A program made the position numbers and the translations under genes. The notes beneath the pieces were generated by a model. The model did no database searches and was not told where the DNA came from. It worked only from the letters and a program-made list of their open reading frames with translations. DNA of 64,000 nt from assembly GCA_965222485.1 (NCBI GenBank), contig CBDCUC010000040.1:310001-374000 (forward strand), in the 5' to 3' direction. Shown here one piece after another: positions 1 through 8,947 of this stretch; position 1 is the stretch's first letter; each line of letters begins with the position of its first letter. The stretch is from CBDCUC01 sp965222485 (GTDB taxonomy: Bacteria; Pseudomonadota; Alphaproteobacteria; Rhizobiales; Hyphomicrobiaceae).

Positions 1-38
1 TTAACGCCGTCGCGCCCATCGTGTTTCGACTTGAGCAT
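1..38 (-). CDS. Start of an unidentified gene, cut by the left edge
   Basis: An ATG at 36-38 is preceded by GGAGG with about six bases of spacing, and 12 codons (MLKSKHDGRDGV) stay open to the window edge. It starts 16 bases after the stop of the response regulator, on the same strand, so the two are probably cotranscribed. Too little is visible to name it. A sensor kinase would be a usual partner, but that is only inference. Confidence 0.45.
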   Translation of the reverse strand, partial: MLKSKHDGRDGV

Positions 39-54
39 AATGCGCCTCCATGAA

Positions 55-765
55 CTAGGGCGTGCGAGCTGTACTTTTGGTGCATTGACAGTCCTTGGTA
101 GAAGTCACGTCATTAAATGCCGCCATTGCTTGCGATCCAAGTTTCGTAACTTCCAAAACAGCCTGCGTCCGGGTTGAAACCCCCAGTTTTCGAAGAATAA
201 GAGTAAGATGGGCTTTGACTGTTGTTTCGCTGATCCGCAGCTGGTGCGCGATCTGCTTGTTCAAAAGGCCTTGGCAGACTTTCTGTAAAACGCGCAACTG
301 CATTTGCGTCAGCGTGCTAAGTCTTTTCCGAATAGCGGGTTCGACCTCTGGCGCTGCTGAGTCAACAAGCGTCTCCGCATCCGGCACCTCTATCTCGCCA
401 GCTAGAATATTCTTGATCCCACGCACCATGGCGTCCTGTCGGCTCGACTTGGGAATAAAGCCTGCCGCCCCACTGCGCATGGCTTTATCGACGAGGCTGG
501 CTTCGCTGAATGCAGATACGACCGCGACAGGCAGATGTGGGAATGACTTGCGAAGTTCGATCAGCCCATCCACGCCCCGCGTGTCAGGCAGCCATAGATC
601 CAACAGTGCCAGTTCGAACGGCTCTTCGCTGCGAATGGCGGCCTTAGCCTCGCCCAAACTGCCCGCGTGTTTGACAAGTGGGTCGACGAAAGCGCCACAC
701 AGAGTGCGCCGCAGGGCGTCCGCGTAAAGAGGATGATCCTCAACAATCAAAAAGCTGTTGGCCAT
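55..765 (-). CDS. NarL/FixJ-type response regulator (REC + LuxR HTH)
   Basis: Two-component DNA-binding response regulator of 236 residues, the usual family length. The receiver domain covers about residues 4-120, with the acidic pair E9/D10, the phospho-acceptor D56 in LLDLWLPD and the conserved lysine K106 in GFIPKSS. The LuxR-type helix-turn-helix lies at about 148-205, with LLNKQIAHQLRISETTVKAH. No cognate kinase is complete in this window. The start ATG has GAGGGA upstream. The promoter side (766-1057) carries two dyads that could be control sites. The target genes cannot be told from the sequence. Confidence 0.93.
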   Translation of the reverse strand: MANSFLIVEDHPLYADALRRTLCGAFVDPLVKHAGSLGEAKAAIRSEEPFELALLDLWLPDTRGVDGLIELRKSFPHLPVAVVSAFSEASLVDKAMRSGAAGFIPKSSRQDAMVRGIKNILAGEIEVPDAETLVDSAAPEVEPAIRKRLSTLTQMQLRVLQKVCQGLLNKQIAHQLRISETTVKAHLTLILRKLGVSTRTQAVLEVTKLGSQAMAAFNDVTSTKDCQCTKSTARTP

Positions 766-878
766 GCTGCGCGTCCCTCACCGACGGGTGTCCGGTCAAT
801 TGGGTGAGGCCATCCATAGGGTGAATTGTTGTGCGCTGCAATATATTTTATTGCGATGCGACATTATGCATATCGCAT

Positions 879-898
879 TGCAGCAATTTTTTGCTGCA
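879..898. promoter_or_regulatory. Perfect dyad upstream of the response regulator
   Basis: TGCAGCAA-TTTT-TTGCTGCA has 8-base arms and a 4-base spacer, about 115 bases upstream of the response-regulator start. A second, looser dyad (TGCGAT...ATCGCA, about 852-877) sits beside it. They may be an operator or a hairpin in the leader. The rest of 766-1057 shows no gene. Confidence 0.4.
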
Positions 899-1057
899 GG
901 AAGACGCACGAGCGCACGAAGTAAAATCGTAAAACATTGAAAAGCAGGGGTAAACAAAGATTTCAATAAGCAGCAGTGTCGAGGGAGCGGACCGCCGCCA
1001 TACGGCTGGAGAGCGCACTGAAATTGCTGCCGTCGCCGCAACGATCAAGCGTCACTA

Positions 1058-1486
1058 TTAACGGTTTCCTCCCGAAGCTCCCACGCGGAATGCAAAATAA
1101 AACAGTGCCAGGAATCCAATGTTGAAAATGGCATTGAGCCAAGCACCCGCCACGATGGATCCGGCGCTGTCGACCACGAACCATGCGCCAATACTCGACA
1201 GGATTAGTGCGCGCGCCAGCTCCGGCTCACGCGGATAAAGCCTGGTCGCGACAAGCCACATGAGAAAGCCCCAGCCGACCATGACGCCACCGGAGATAGC
1301 GCAAAGCAGCCGTGCCTCTGGCGAGGATAAGTCTTGCCCGCCATCGAGGGGCCAGTAGATGAGGTCGAGAAGAAATTGTGCGATCCCTGCCGTCGCAGGA
1401 TAAGCTGCGAGCGCCACAACGACACCAAAACCTATCACGATGGCAGACGCCACTTTCAACCAAGTCATCACGACGGAGTTGGACAT
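1058..1486 (-). CDS. Four-helix integral membrane protein, unknown function
   Basis: A 142-residue, very hydrophobic protein. Predicted membrane segments lie near residues 8-28, 50-70, 83-100 and 110-132, separated by short charged loops (RLYPREPELAR, DGGQDLSSPEAR). The ATG at 1484-1486 is chosen because GGGAGAG lies seven bases upstream; an in-frame upstream TTG would add 36 residues with no hydrophobic pattern and no ribosome binding site. It has the look of a small inner-membrane protein of the DUF-type families, but I do not recognise the family. It stands alone, facing left, between the response regulator and the HxlR gene. Confidence 0.8.
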   Translation of the reverse strand: MSNSVVMTWLKVASAIVIGFGVVVALAAYPATAGIAQFLLDLIYWPLDGGQDLSSPEARLLCAISGGVMVGWGFLMWLVATRLYPREPELARALILSSIGAWFVVDSAGSIVAGAWLNAIFNIGFLALFYFAFRVGASGGNR

Positions 1487-1700
1487 TATAATCTCTCCCG
1501 CTCTGCGACTGTCTGCTGTCACCCAAAATAGAGTGCGCATCAATACTGTGGCACCACCCGCCGTAACCGGCAATAAGGATCGTCGGGCGCGCAAGTCGCC
1601 ACATGCGTCGTGTCGGCCCGCTAGGGTGGTAGATGTCGGTGCTCATGCGCAAGGCACGAATTCACCATGTCTCAAAACGCCTGATACTGTGAACTTTCCC

Positions 1701-2378
1701 TCATCTCGCCGGTTTGATATCGGCAAAGTAGTTCCTTCCAAGCCATTTCGAAATATCCCGCTTCAAGCGACTTGGACCAGTGAGCCGAATCCTGCTGCTG
1801 CGCATGGCCTGACCCAGCCCGATGTCGCCCATCCATACGCCCGTAAGCGTGCCCACATCGGTCCGGATCTCCAGATCGATGTCATAACCGGGATCCTTCA
1901 TGCACACGTCGACGTCGCCATTGTTGACGACAAGCCACCAGCGCCTGAACTTTGCCGAGAAATCGCTGAATTCGAAATAAAGCGTCGTCCGTTTGCTGCC
2001 GAAGTAGTCCGCATTCATTGTCCGATGGATGTCCCACATCAAAAGCGATGGATCGAGATCTTCCCTTGACAGTTTGCTGCGCGCCCACCGGTGCCCCCAA
2101 AGACCCATCTGTAAAACAATAGGCTTCAATTCCAACCCAGCTTCGGTCAACGTGTAGCGGATGCCCTCTTCAGTCTCGGTGCGCGCAACCACGCCGGCAG
2201 CTTCCAAAGATTTCAGCCTAGTCGATAGCAAAGACGGGGAGATCAGAGGTAGCCCCTTTCTCAAATCGTTGAATGACTCGCTGCCCGCACCAAGCTCTCG
2301 AATAATGAGGTTGGTCCAGCGCTCTCCGAGAATTTCGGAGGTTTTGGCGATGGGGCAGAATTGTCCGTAACCACTCAT
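1701..2378 (-). CDS. HxlR-family transcriptional regulator with C-terminal ligand-like domain
   Basis: A 225-residue regulator. The N-terminal winged helix (about residues 5-95) has the HxlR pattern: C8 near the start, EILGERWTNLIIRELGAG, then FNDLRKGLPLISPSLLSTRLKSLE and a wing ending in YTLTEAG. The C-terminal 120 residues form an extra domain of the kind often found on longer HxlR members, probably SCP2-like, and could bind a ligand. It is divergent from the AhpD-like gene at 2636, which makes that gene the likely target. Its own start has no clear Shine-Dalgarno. An 18-base near-perfect dyad lies 38 bases upstream. Confidence 0.9.
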   Translation of the reverse strand: MSGYGQFCPIAKTSEILGERWTNLIIRELGAGSESFNDLRKGLPLISPSLLSTRLKSLEAAGVVARTETEEGIRYTLTEAGLELKPIVLQMGLWGHRWARSKLSREDLDPSLLMWDIHRTMNADYFGSKRTTLYFEFSDFSAKFRRWWLVVNNGDVDVCMKDPGYDIDLEIRTDVGTLTGVWMGDIGLGQAMRSSRIRLTGPSRLKRDISKWLGRNYFADIKPAR

Positions 2379-2415
2379 GAGCTAATGATACGACGTTCCG
2401 CTCATCGCAACCAGT

Positions 2416-2433
2416 ACTAAATATGTATTTAGT
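2416..2433. promoter_or_regulatory. Candidate HxlR operator (ACTAAATA-TG-TATTTAGT)
   Basis: An inverted repeat with 8-base arms around a TG centre, in the divergent gap between the HxlR gene and the AhpD-like gene. HxlR-type regulators usually bind AT-rich dyads in such gaps. A second, weaker dyad (GTACAAA-T-TTTATAC) lies nearer the AhpD-like gene. Function is inferred from position and symmetry only. Confidence 0.45.
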
Positions 2434-2635
2434 TAGGTCGAGCTGTGGAATCCCGAGCGTTGCACACATTGCGTTCTACAGGCCAAAAAAATGCTGTTTT
2501 AAGGCACCTTCTCTGCTCTGCCTGCGCGCATCAGCGCAGCCCTAAAATTATATTGGTACAAATTTTATACTTTAAACCGGGGATCTGCCTGCACGATGAT
2601 TAGGCCATGGTTCGCACAAACAAAGGAGTAAAACC

Positions 2636-3745
2636 ATGTTGCCATCAAGACTGAGATTCTGGTTGTTTGACCGCCTGTCGGTGAAGACCATGCGCTACGT
2701 AAGTGCCACTCCAGCAAGCAAGGCAAAAGGCCTTACCAAAAAAGTGTATGATATGATTAGGGAGGACTTTTTTAGAAATGGCTCTCTCACGAGCCGGTCG
2801 AAGGTCCCCGAACTCATGGCCGCCATTTGGACTGGTGGACGCGAGGCCATGTTGGTTGAGGACAAGGTCGACCGCACCACAAAGGACGCGATTTCTGCGG
2901 TGCTATCGCAAATCAACGACTGCCCCTATTGCGAAGATATGCTGGTTAGTCTCGTACATGCCGGAGGTAGCCATGAGGCGGCACGCGATATCCTTGCTCA
3001 GAACGATTTGCGTGAAACCAATGCTGATCTCAAAAAACGTTTGGAGTGGGTGCGTGCGGTAGCCACCCCTGGCAGAGGCGAGGTTCCTCCGTCACCCTTC
3101 GCTCGCGAAGAAATACCAGAAGTGTTTGGCACGTTGCTGGGCATGAGTGACATCAACCGCTTCAGTCATGTCGTCATGCAAGACTCTCCGGTAGGCGCCC
3201 CATTTGGATTGCAGGCCATTAAGTCCCTCATGCTGCGCCTGTTCGGTTCGGAGCTTGAGGTCACAAGAGGCATCCCGTTGGAGCCCGGCCGTGCACTTTC
3301 ACTTCTTCCGCCGGCGCCGCTGCCTGAAGACTTGAGCTGGGCCAGCCCCAATCCGCGCGTAGCTGATGCGCTGGCCAGATGGACGGCGACAGTCGAACGG
3401 GAATCCGCGGGCGTGATATCGCCTGAAGTCAGGCGCACGGTCGAAGCCTCACTGAGCGGCTGGAGTGGCGAGCAAATGCCGATTAGCCGGTCATGGGTTG
3501 AAGCTGAACTTGAAGGCCTTGATGGTGATGACCGCGCTATAGCGCAACTGGCCATTGTCCTTGCCAAGGCGCCATATCAGGTTGATGAAAAGTTGGCTGA
3601 GGCCGTGCTTGGCCAGGAACGCGATGAGGCGCGGTTCGTTCGCATTCTCGCCTGGTCCTCCTTCGTCGGTGCGCGCCATTTCATCAGATGGGTCTGCGAA
3701 AAGGCAGGAATTGCACACACACGGGAACGGACCATTGCGGCCTAA
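2636..3745 (+). CDS. Carboxymuconolactone decarboxylase/AhpD-like protein
   Basis: A 369-residue protein of the AhpD/CMD superfamily, which act as thiol-dependent peroxidases or decarboxylases. The redox motif C96-P-Y-C99 is followed by a histidine in SLVHAGG, the arrangement used in AhpD-type active sites. The rest is helical, and the protein is longer than classic AhpD (about 175 residues), so it may hold two related halves. The start is supported by AAAGGAG. An ATG 18 codons later could also serve. It is divergent from an HxlR regulator, a common pairing for electrophile or peroxide responses. The substrate is unknown. Confidence 0.85.
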   Translation: MLPSRLRFWLFDRLSVKTMRYVSATPASKAKGLTKKVYDMIREDFFRNGSLTSRSKVPELMAAIWTGGREAMLVEDKVDRTTKDAISAVLSQINDCPYCEDMLVSLVHAGGSHEAARDILAQNDLRETNADLKKRLEWVRAVATPGRGEVPPSPFAREEIPEVFGTLLGMSDINRFSHVVMQDSPVGAPFGLQAIKSLMLRLFGSELEVTRGIPLEPGRALSLLPPAPLPEDLSWASPNPRVADALARWTATVERESAGVISPEVRRTVEASLSGWSGEQMPISRSWVEAELEGLDGDDRAIAQLAIVLAKAPYQVDEKLAEAVLGQERDEARFVRILAWSSFVGARHFIRWVCEKAGIAHTRERTIAA

Positions 3746-3798
3746 TCCGTCCCTGCAAACGCCACGTTTCGCCGCTTACAACGGCATGGCGCCAGGAT

Positions 3799-4263
3799 TC
3801 ATTTGCCTGGCGCCTTTTCTCCACCCAGAAGCTGCAACGTCTTGGAGTCGGGCTGGCCGTCGAAATATTTTTCGAGCGCCTTGCCAAACTCGGGCCGCTG
3901 CGACGCTGCGTCGAAAAGCGTCATGCTGGAGCAGAACTTCAGATGATCGGGGTATGAAAAAATCTGCTCCGCCGAGCGCCCGTCGAGCGAGCAGACAATA
4001 TTCGTACACTCGACCAGCCTGGCCCCTAAGACGTCATGCTGCAAATAGGCTACGGCTTCATCTATCCCGCTCAACCCAAAAAAGTCCGCTGTCTCGCTGT
4101 AGCCCAATCCGCGCAACTGCGGAAATATGAACCACATCCAGTGACTCTTCTTCTCCCCGTCGCGCAATTCCGTACGCGCTGTCTCAAATTTGGAGCGTTG
4201 CGCGTCGACAAAGCGCTGCAAGTAGAACGGATCGACTACGTCGTTGCCACCAGTCTTTGACAT
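3799..4263 (-). CDS. DUF1810 family protein
   Basis: A 154-residue cytosolic protein matching the DUF1810 pattern: FVDAQRSKFETA near residue 15, then KKSHWMWFIFPQLRGLG, then AVAYLQHDVLGARL and the C-terminal DxxKFCSSMTLF segment. The function of the family is not settled; members are often annotated only as calpastatin-like. GGGAG lies upstream of the ATG. It is convergent with the AhpD-like gene on its left. On its right, katG also reads leftward and ends about 190 bases away. Confidence 0.85.
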   Translation of the reverse strand: MSKTGGNDVVDPFYLQRFVDAQRSKFETARTELRDGEKKSHWMWFIFPQLRGLGYSETADFFGLSGIDEAVAYLQHDVLGARLVECTNIVCSLDGRSAEQIFSYPDHLKFCSSMTLFDAASQRPEFGKALEKYFDGQPDSKTLQLLGGEKAPGK

Positions 4264-4455
4264 CTGGTCGCGCTCCCAATACTGCCCAGAACACCCCCAC
4301 CGATGATACGGTAAGCATCGTGGCAGTCAAAAAACAAGGGTGGCGCGTCTGTCGACATGAAGCGCCACCCCGTCGTTGCATTCGTCAAGCAGTGCGAAGC
4401 TCACAGGCAATCGCACCTGACATGCGAGCCAAGCACTGATGCCTTGCCAGCCAGA

Positions 4456-6642
4456 TCAGGCAAGATCAAAGCGATCCGCATTCATCACCTTGTCCCACGC
4501 GGCCACGAATTCGCGCACGAACTTCTCGTTTGCGTCGTCCTGTGCGTAAACCTCCGCAAGGGCCCGAAGCTGTGAGTTTGAACCGAAGATGAGATCCACC
4601 CGGGTACCGGTCCACTTCACTTCGCCGCTTGCCCGGTCGCATCCTTCGAATACGTCCTGATCTGTCGTGGTCGGCTTCCACGCCGTGCCTGTATCGAGGA
4701 CATTGATGAAGAAGTCATTGGTCAGCTTGCCAGGCTCTTTTGTGAACACACCGTGTTGGCTCTCGCCGTGGTTGGCGCCAAGCACGCGAAGGCCGCCGAT
4801 GAGGACGGTCATCTCAGGTGCGGTAAGCGTCAGCAGCTGCGCCTTATCAATCAGCATCTTCTCTGCAGACACCGTATATTTCGATTTGGCATAGTTGCGG
4901 AATCCATCAGCCTCCGGCTCCAGCGGCTCAAAGGAATCTGCGTCTGTCTGCTCCTGCGAAGTGTCCATGCGTCCCGGGCTGAATGGAACCTCTATATCGT
5001 GCCCGGCATTTTTCGCCGCCTGCTCGACGCCCGCGCAACCGCCAAGAACGATCATGTCGGCAAGCGACACTTTCTTGCCACCGCTCTGGGCGTCGTTGAA
5101 TGCTTTCTGCACGCCCTCCAGAGCGTCGATGACCTTCGCGAGTTTGGCAGGTTCATTAGCCTCCCAGTCCTTCTGAGGTGCGAGTCGGATGCGCGCACCG
5201 TTCGCGCCACCGCGCATGTCGGAACCGCGGAAGGTAGATGCTGATGCCCACGCAGCGGAGACAAGTTCGGAAGTCGACAGACCCGAGGCGAGGATTTTTG
5301 CCTTAAGATCCGCGACGTCCTTCTTGTCGATCAGCGGGTGATCGACCGCTGGAATAGGATCCTGCCAGATGAGATCCTCTTCCGGCACCTCTGGCCCAAG
5401 GTAGCGCTGCTTGGGGCCCATATCGCGGTGGGTCAGCTTGAACCACGCGCGCGCAAAGGCGTCAGCAAACTCGTCGGGGTTTTGATGAAAGCGGCGTGAA
5501 ATCTTTTCGTAGTCTGGATCCATCCGCATTGCCATGTCGGCGGTGGTCATCATGAGCGGTACCTTCTTCGACGGATCAGCCGAGTCTGGTGCCATGTCCT
5601 CTTCCTTGGGGTCTTTCGGTGTCCACTGCCAGGCATCCGCAGGACTTTTCGTCAACTCCCACTCATACCCAAACAGCACATCGAAATATCCCATGTCCCA
5701 CTTTGTCGGATCCGGGGTCCAGGGGCCCTCCAGGCCGCTGGTGATCGCGTCGCCGCCTTTGCCACTCTTGTGCGTGCTGAGCCAGCCGAAACCCATCGCC
5801 TCGATTGGTGCAGCTTCTGGATCAGGCCCAACTAGACCGGCGTCACCTGCGCCGTGAGCCTTGCCGAATGTATGGCCACCTGCGGTCAACGCAACTGTCT
5901 CATAGTCGTTCATCGCCATGCGCGCGAAAGTCTCGCGTATGTCGCGGGCTGAGCGTAACGGATCCGGCTCGCCATTCGGTCCTTCCGGGTTCACATAGAT
6001 CAGGCCCATCTGAACTGCGGCAAGCGGGTTCTCAAGCTCCCGGTCGCCCCTGTAGCGCTTGTCGCCAAGCCACTCCGTTTCGCCCCCCCAATAGATGTCT
6101 TCCTCCGGTTCCCAGATGTCCGCGCGCCCGCCGCCAAATCCGAAGGTCTTACCGCCCATCGACTCGATGGCCACGTTACCCGCCAGGATCAACAGGTCAG
6201 CCCACGAGATCTTGTTGCCGTATTTTTGCTTGATCGGCCATAACAGGCGGCGCGCCTTGTCGAGGTTACCGTTGTCCGGCCAGCTATTAACTGGCGCAAA
6301 GCGTTGGTTGCCAGTGCCTGCGCCGCCTCGGCCGTCGGCGGTGCGGTATGTGCCAGCAGCGTGCCAGGCCATGCGGATGAACAGGCCACCGTAGTGGCCA
6401 TAGTCAGCCGGCCACCAATCTTGGCTGTCGGTCATCAGCGCAGTCAGGTCCCGTTTTACTGCCGCAAGGTCGAGCTTATTGAATTCCTCGGCATAATTGA
6501 AAGCGCCGCCCAGAGGATTTCCAGCGGGAGCGTTCTGGTGGAGTATTTTGAGGTTCAACTGGTTCGGCCACCAGTCCCGGTTCGACATGACGCCGAGTGT
6601 CATGTGAGAGTGCTTTACCGGGCAATTGCTACCATCAGCCAT
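4456..6642 (-). CDS. katG: Catalase-peroxidase KatG
   Basis: Bifunctional haem catalase-peroxidase of 728 residues, the normal length for the two-domain enzyme. It removes hydrogen peroxide in the cytoplasm. The distal pocket R90-M-A-W93-H94 is intact, as is the proximal-histidine segment GGHTFGKAHG. Partners of the Met-Tyr-Trp adduct are present (IYVNPEGP, RMAMND, and W93). The degenerate C-terminal peroxidase-like domain is complete. GAGGA precedes the start. The 347-base gap to its right, shared with the divergent dioxygenase, holds repeated CACATG motifs. No OxyR gene is adjacent. Confidence 0.98.
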   Translation of the reverse strand: MADGSNCPVKHSHMTLGVMSNRDWWPNQLNLKILHQNAPAGNPLGGAFNYAEEFNKLDLAAVKRDLTALMTDSQDWWPADYGHYGGLFIRMAWHAAGTYRTADGRGGAGTGNQRFAPVNSWPDNGNLDKARRLLWPIKQKYGNKISWADLLILAGNVAIESMGGKTFGFGGGRADIWEPEEDIYWGGETEWLGDKRYRGDRELENPLAAVQMGLIYVNPEGPNGEPDPLRSARDIRETFARMAMNDYETVALTAGGHTFGKAHGAGDAGLVGPDPEAAPIEAMGFGWLSTHKSGKGGDAITSGLEGPWTPDPTKWDMGYFDVLFGYEWELTKSPADAWQWTPKDPKEEDMAPDSADPSKKVPLMMTTADMAMRMDPDYEKISRRFHQNPDEFADAFARAWFKLTHRDMGPKQRYLGPEVPEEDLIWQDPIPAVDHPLIDKKDVADLKAKILASGLSTSELVSAAWASASTFRGSDMRGGANGARIRLAPQKDWEANEPAKLAKVIDALEGVQKAFNDAQSGGKKVSLADMIVLGGCAGVEQAAKNAGHDIEVPFSPGRMDTSQEQTDADSFEPLEPEADGFRNYAKSKYTVSAEKMLIDKAQLLTLTAPEMTVLIGGLRVLGANHGESQHGVFTKEPGKLTNDFFINVLDTGTAWKPTTTDQDVFEGCDRASGEVKWTGTRVDLIFGSNSQLRALAEVYAQDDANEKFVREFVAAWDKVMNADRFDLA

Positions 6643-6787
6643 GGGGTGTCCTCGTCATGCAGGTCAGGTTATTGAGCGTTCCGATACCATAGCCTCCTAA
6701 CTAACCTATTCAACCAGGTAAAGATCGCTTCGCTGATCACCACAATAAGAATGCATGATGACCGGTTTCGACCACGCGCAAAAAGGC

Positions 6788-6827
6788 AGCACATGTTCAA
6801 AAACAGCACATGACGTTTCTTCATGTG
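6788..6827. promoter_or_regulatory. Repeated CACATG elements between katG and the dioxygenase
   Basis: AGCACATG occurs at about 6788 and 6806, and the second copy is the left arm of a perfect dyad: CACATGA-N7-TCATGTG (6807-6827). The elements lie about 150 bases from each divergent start. A shared operator is possible. The remainder of 6643-6989 shows no gene. Confidence 0.4.
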
Positions 6828-6989
6828 GTCGTCAATTGTCACAACCAATATCGATGAGCCCGCGAGAACCCATTCAATCTCACGCCCATGTGACCTCTAG
6901 CCGAAGTTTTCCGCCATGAATTGATGCAGCCCGGCTTGTATAGAAGGGCATAAGACGTGATCTAGGTCAGCAAGGATTTGGATTTTGCA

Positions 6990-7634
6990 ATGAAGCATCA
7001 ATACCGCATCGGTGACACACTCATTTCCGCGACGCGCCGACGAACGCTCAAATGTCTTGCAGCTTTATCCCTTACGGCCTTGGCGCCCAAGCTTGCACTT
7101 GCCGCCCGCACCCCCAGTGCCACCGAAGGTCCCTTCTACCCAACGCCGGCGATGCGTTTTTCCGACGCCGACAATGATCTTGTGAAGATCGCAGGCGCCG
7201 TACGCACCGCCGGTGGTGAAGTCATCGTATTGAAAGGGCGTGTCCTAGACAGCGCCGAAGAACCTGTATCAGGCGCACGCGTCGAAATCTGGCAGTGTGA
7301 TGCAAACGGGCGCTACCTGCATACCGCAGACCCCGGCCGCGCGCCGCGCGACGAAGCCTTCCAGGGCTTCGGCCATGTGGTCACCGGACCCGACGGCGCC
7401 TATGCCTTTCGAACGATTAAGCCGGTGCGCTACCCTGGGCGCACACCGCATATCCACGTCAAAGTCATTTACGAGGGCCAGGAACTCACCACGCAGTTCT
7501 ACATCGAAGGCCACGAACTCAACGAAGGTGATTTCCTGTATCGGCGCATGTCCGAAAAAGAAAAACGTTCCGTCGGCATGACCTTCTCCCAAGGTCCTGA
7601 CGGCCTTGAGGCAAAGGTTGATATTTTCCTGTGA
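6990..7634 (+). CDS. Exported intradiol ring-cleavage dioxygenase
   Basis: Protein of the protocatechuate 3,4-dioxygenase/catechol 1,2-dioxygenase superfamily, 214 residues. The N-terminus looks like a Tat signal: TRRRTLK followed by a hydrophobic run ending ALAARTPS. Non-haem Fe(III) ligands are visible as the tyrosine in GRYLH, the tyrosine in VRYPGR and the HIH pair. The beta-sandwich core starts at about residue 55 (GRVLDSAEEPVSGARVE). Exported members of this family lack a known partner subunit, and their substrates are unclear. The ATG at 6990 is preferred over an in-frame TTG at 6978. It is divergent from katG. Confidence 0.88.
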   Translation: MKHQYRIGDTLISATRRRTLKCLAALSLTALAPKLALAARTPSATEGPFYPTPAMRFSDADNDLVKIAGAVRTAGGEVIVLKGRVLDSAEEPVSGARVEIWQCDANGRYLHTADPGRAPRDEAFQGFGHVVTGPDGAYAFRTIKPVRYPGRTPHIHVKVIYEGQELTTQFYIEGHELNEGDFLYRRMSEKEKRSVGMTFSQGPDGLEAKVDIFL

Positions 7635-7745
7635 GCGTGCAGTGCTTCGCGCACGTTTCGGCCCATAGAATTTCTGCTGACGGAAACAACCTTCAACAGA
7701 ACGGCGTAAAACCACCCTGCCCCACAAATTGCAAAGGTATCCCTG

Positions 7746-8402
7746 ATGAGTGAGCTCTATTCGGAAAAACACCGCAAACTACAGGAGCAGTTCGACTCCC
7801 AACGCATGGCAGATCTTATGGAGGAAGGAATTCGCCACGATGAGTTGGAGGAAAAGGAGATCGAATTTATCCGATCGCGAGATATGTTCTTCTTAACCAC
7901 GGTTGATCCGAACGGGCGGCCCACTGTCTCCTACAAGGGCGGTGACAAGGGATTCCTTCGAGTGCTCGACACGAAGACATTGATGTTTCCAAGCTACGAC
8001 GGAAACGGCATGTATTACTCAATGGGCAACCTGATGCAGAACCCTAAGGTAGGACTTCTGCTGATTGATTTCGAAACGCCGCATCGCCTGCGCATTCACG
8101 GGACCGCAGAGGTAAGCTTTGACGAGGCTCTTGTGGCGTCCTATCCGGAAGCACAGTTTGTTGCCAAGGTGGCCATTGAGGACATCTGGATCAATTGCCC
8201 GCGCTATATTCACAAGTATCAGCGTGTTGAGACGTCAAAATATGTGCCAAAGGAAGGGCAAGTAACGCCTGCACCGGCGTGGAAGCGCATCGATATTGTT
8301 CAAGACGCGTTGCCCAAAAAAGATCAGGGCCGTGCGGAACAAGACGGCGGCCTGCTAGAATTCGAAGATTACGAGGCATTGGTTAGTAAAGGCGAGGGCT
8401 GA
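7746..8402 (+). CDS. Pyridoxamine 5'-phosphate oxidase-fold protein
   Basis: A 218-residue protein of the PNPOx-like split-barrel flavoprotein group. After a helical N-terminus, the barrel begins at about residue 46 with RDMFFLTTVDPNGRPTVSYK, the usual flavin-binding opening. FLRVLDTKTLMFP, then MGNLMQNPKVGLLLIDFE and HRLRIHGTAEV, follow in the family order. Such proteins bind FMN or F420 and reduce small molecules; the substrate cannot be read from sequence. It lies 111 bases after the dioxygenase on the same strand and may share its transcript. Confidence 0.88.
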   Translation: MSELYSEKHRKLQEQFDSQRMADLMEEGIRHDELEEKEIEFIRSRDMFFLTTVDPNGRPTVSYKGGDKGFLRVLDTKTLMFPSYDGNGMYYSMGNLMQNPKVGLLLIDFETPHRLRIHGTAEVSFDEALVASYPEAQFVAKVAIEDIWINCPRYIHKYQRVETSKYVPKEGQVTPAPAWKRIDIVQDALPKKDQGRAEQDGGLLEFEDYEALVSKGEG

Positions 8403-8500
8403 CCAATCTCATTGTCCACAAAATGGGACGGCAATACCGTCCTCGCGGTAGCAAGCGCCGGCCGGCCGTTGATCGATCGGAATGACGACGGACGTGCGGG

Positions 8501-8947
8501 CTATTGGCATGTGATGAACCGGAAGGCTGTGTTCGAGCCATCCTCATTTTCGAAGATGGTTCCATCACCGATCGCTATCGTCTCGGGTGCCGTTTGAACT
8601 TGAAAGATCAGCATTTCGTCAAACCCCTCGTTCTTACAGAACAGGTTCGCAGCCGCAGGCATGTTGGATTGCGACGATGCTGTGGTTCGGCCATCCAACT
8701 GGATGCCTTTGTAGCGAGGCTGCGGAAAAACTCGGGTGGGCTTGTGCACATGCTGCCGTTTATCCGGGGCTGACGCCTTGGCACTTGGTTCATTGACACG
8801 TTCGACGAGCCCCCCGGACTGCTCAAACACGCCCGCCAAATCTGGTGGAGAATATTTGACCATAACGGTGTTGGGATTTCTTTCCACGCCGCTCCAACAA
8901 GCGCCTCCGGAAATCAAAAACATTACCAGCGAGAGGCTATATCTCAT
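8501..8947 (-). CDS. Hypothetical lipoprotein-like small protein
   Basis: A 148-residue open frame with a short hydrophobic leader ending LISGGAC, which resembles a lipobox with the cysteine at residue 17. The rest is polar and low in recognised motifs. GAGGA lies upstream of the ATG. I do not recognise a family. It is convergent with the PNPOx-fold gene. Overlapping frames on the other strand lack signals of this kind, so this strand is preferred. Confidence 0.5.
   Translation of the reverse strand: MRYSLSLVMFLISGGACWSGVERNPNTVMVKYSPPDLAGVFEQSGGLVERVNEPSAKASAPDKRQHVHKPTRVFPQPRYKGIQLDGRTTASSQSNMPAAANLFCKNEGFDEMLIFQVQTAPETIAIGDGTIFENEDGSNTAFRFITCQ

Noticed and set aside
95..727. Long plus-strand frame opposite the response regulator
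   Set aside because: It is the antisense of a clear REC-LuxR gene and its translation has no domain.
1440..2069. 209-codon plus-strand frame
   Set aside because: It runs antisense to the end of the HxlR gene and the start of the membrane protein gene; no ribosome binding site or family pattern.
4753..6394. Several long frames opposite katG
   Set aside because: Antisense shadows of a GC-rich, well-conserved gene.
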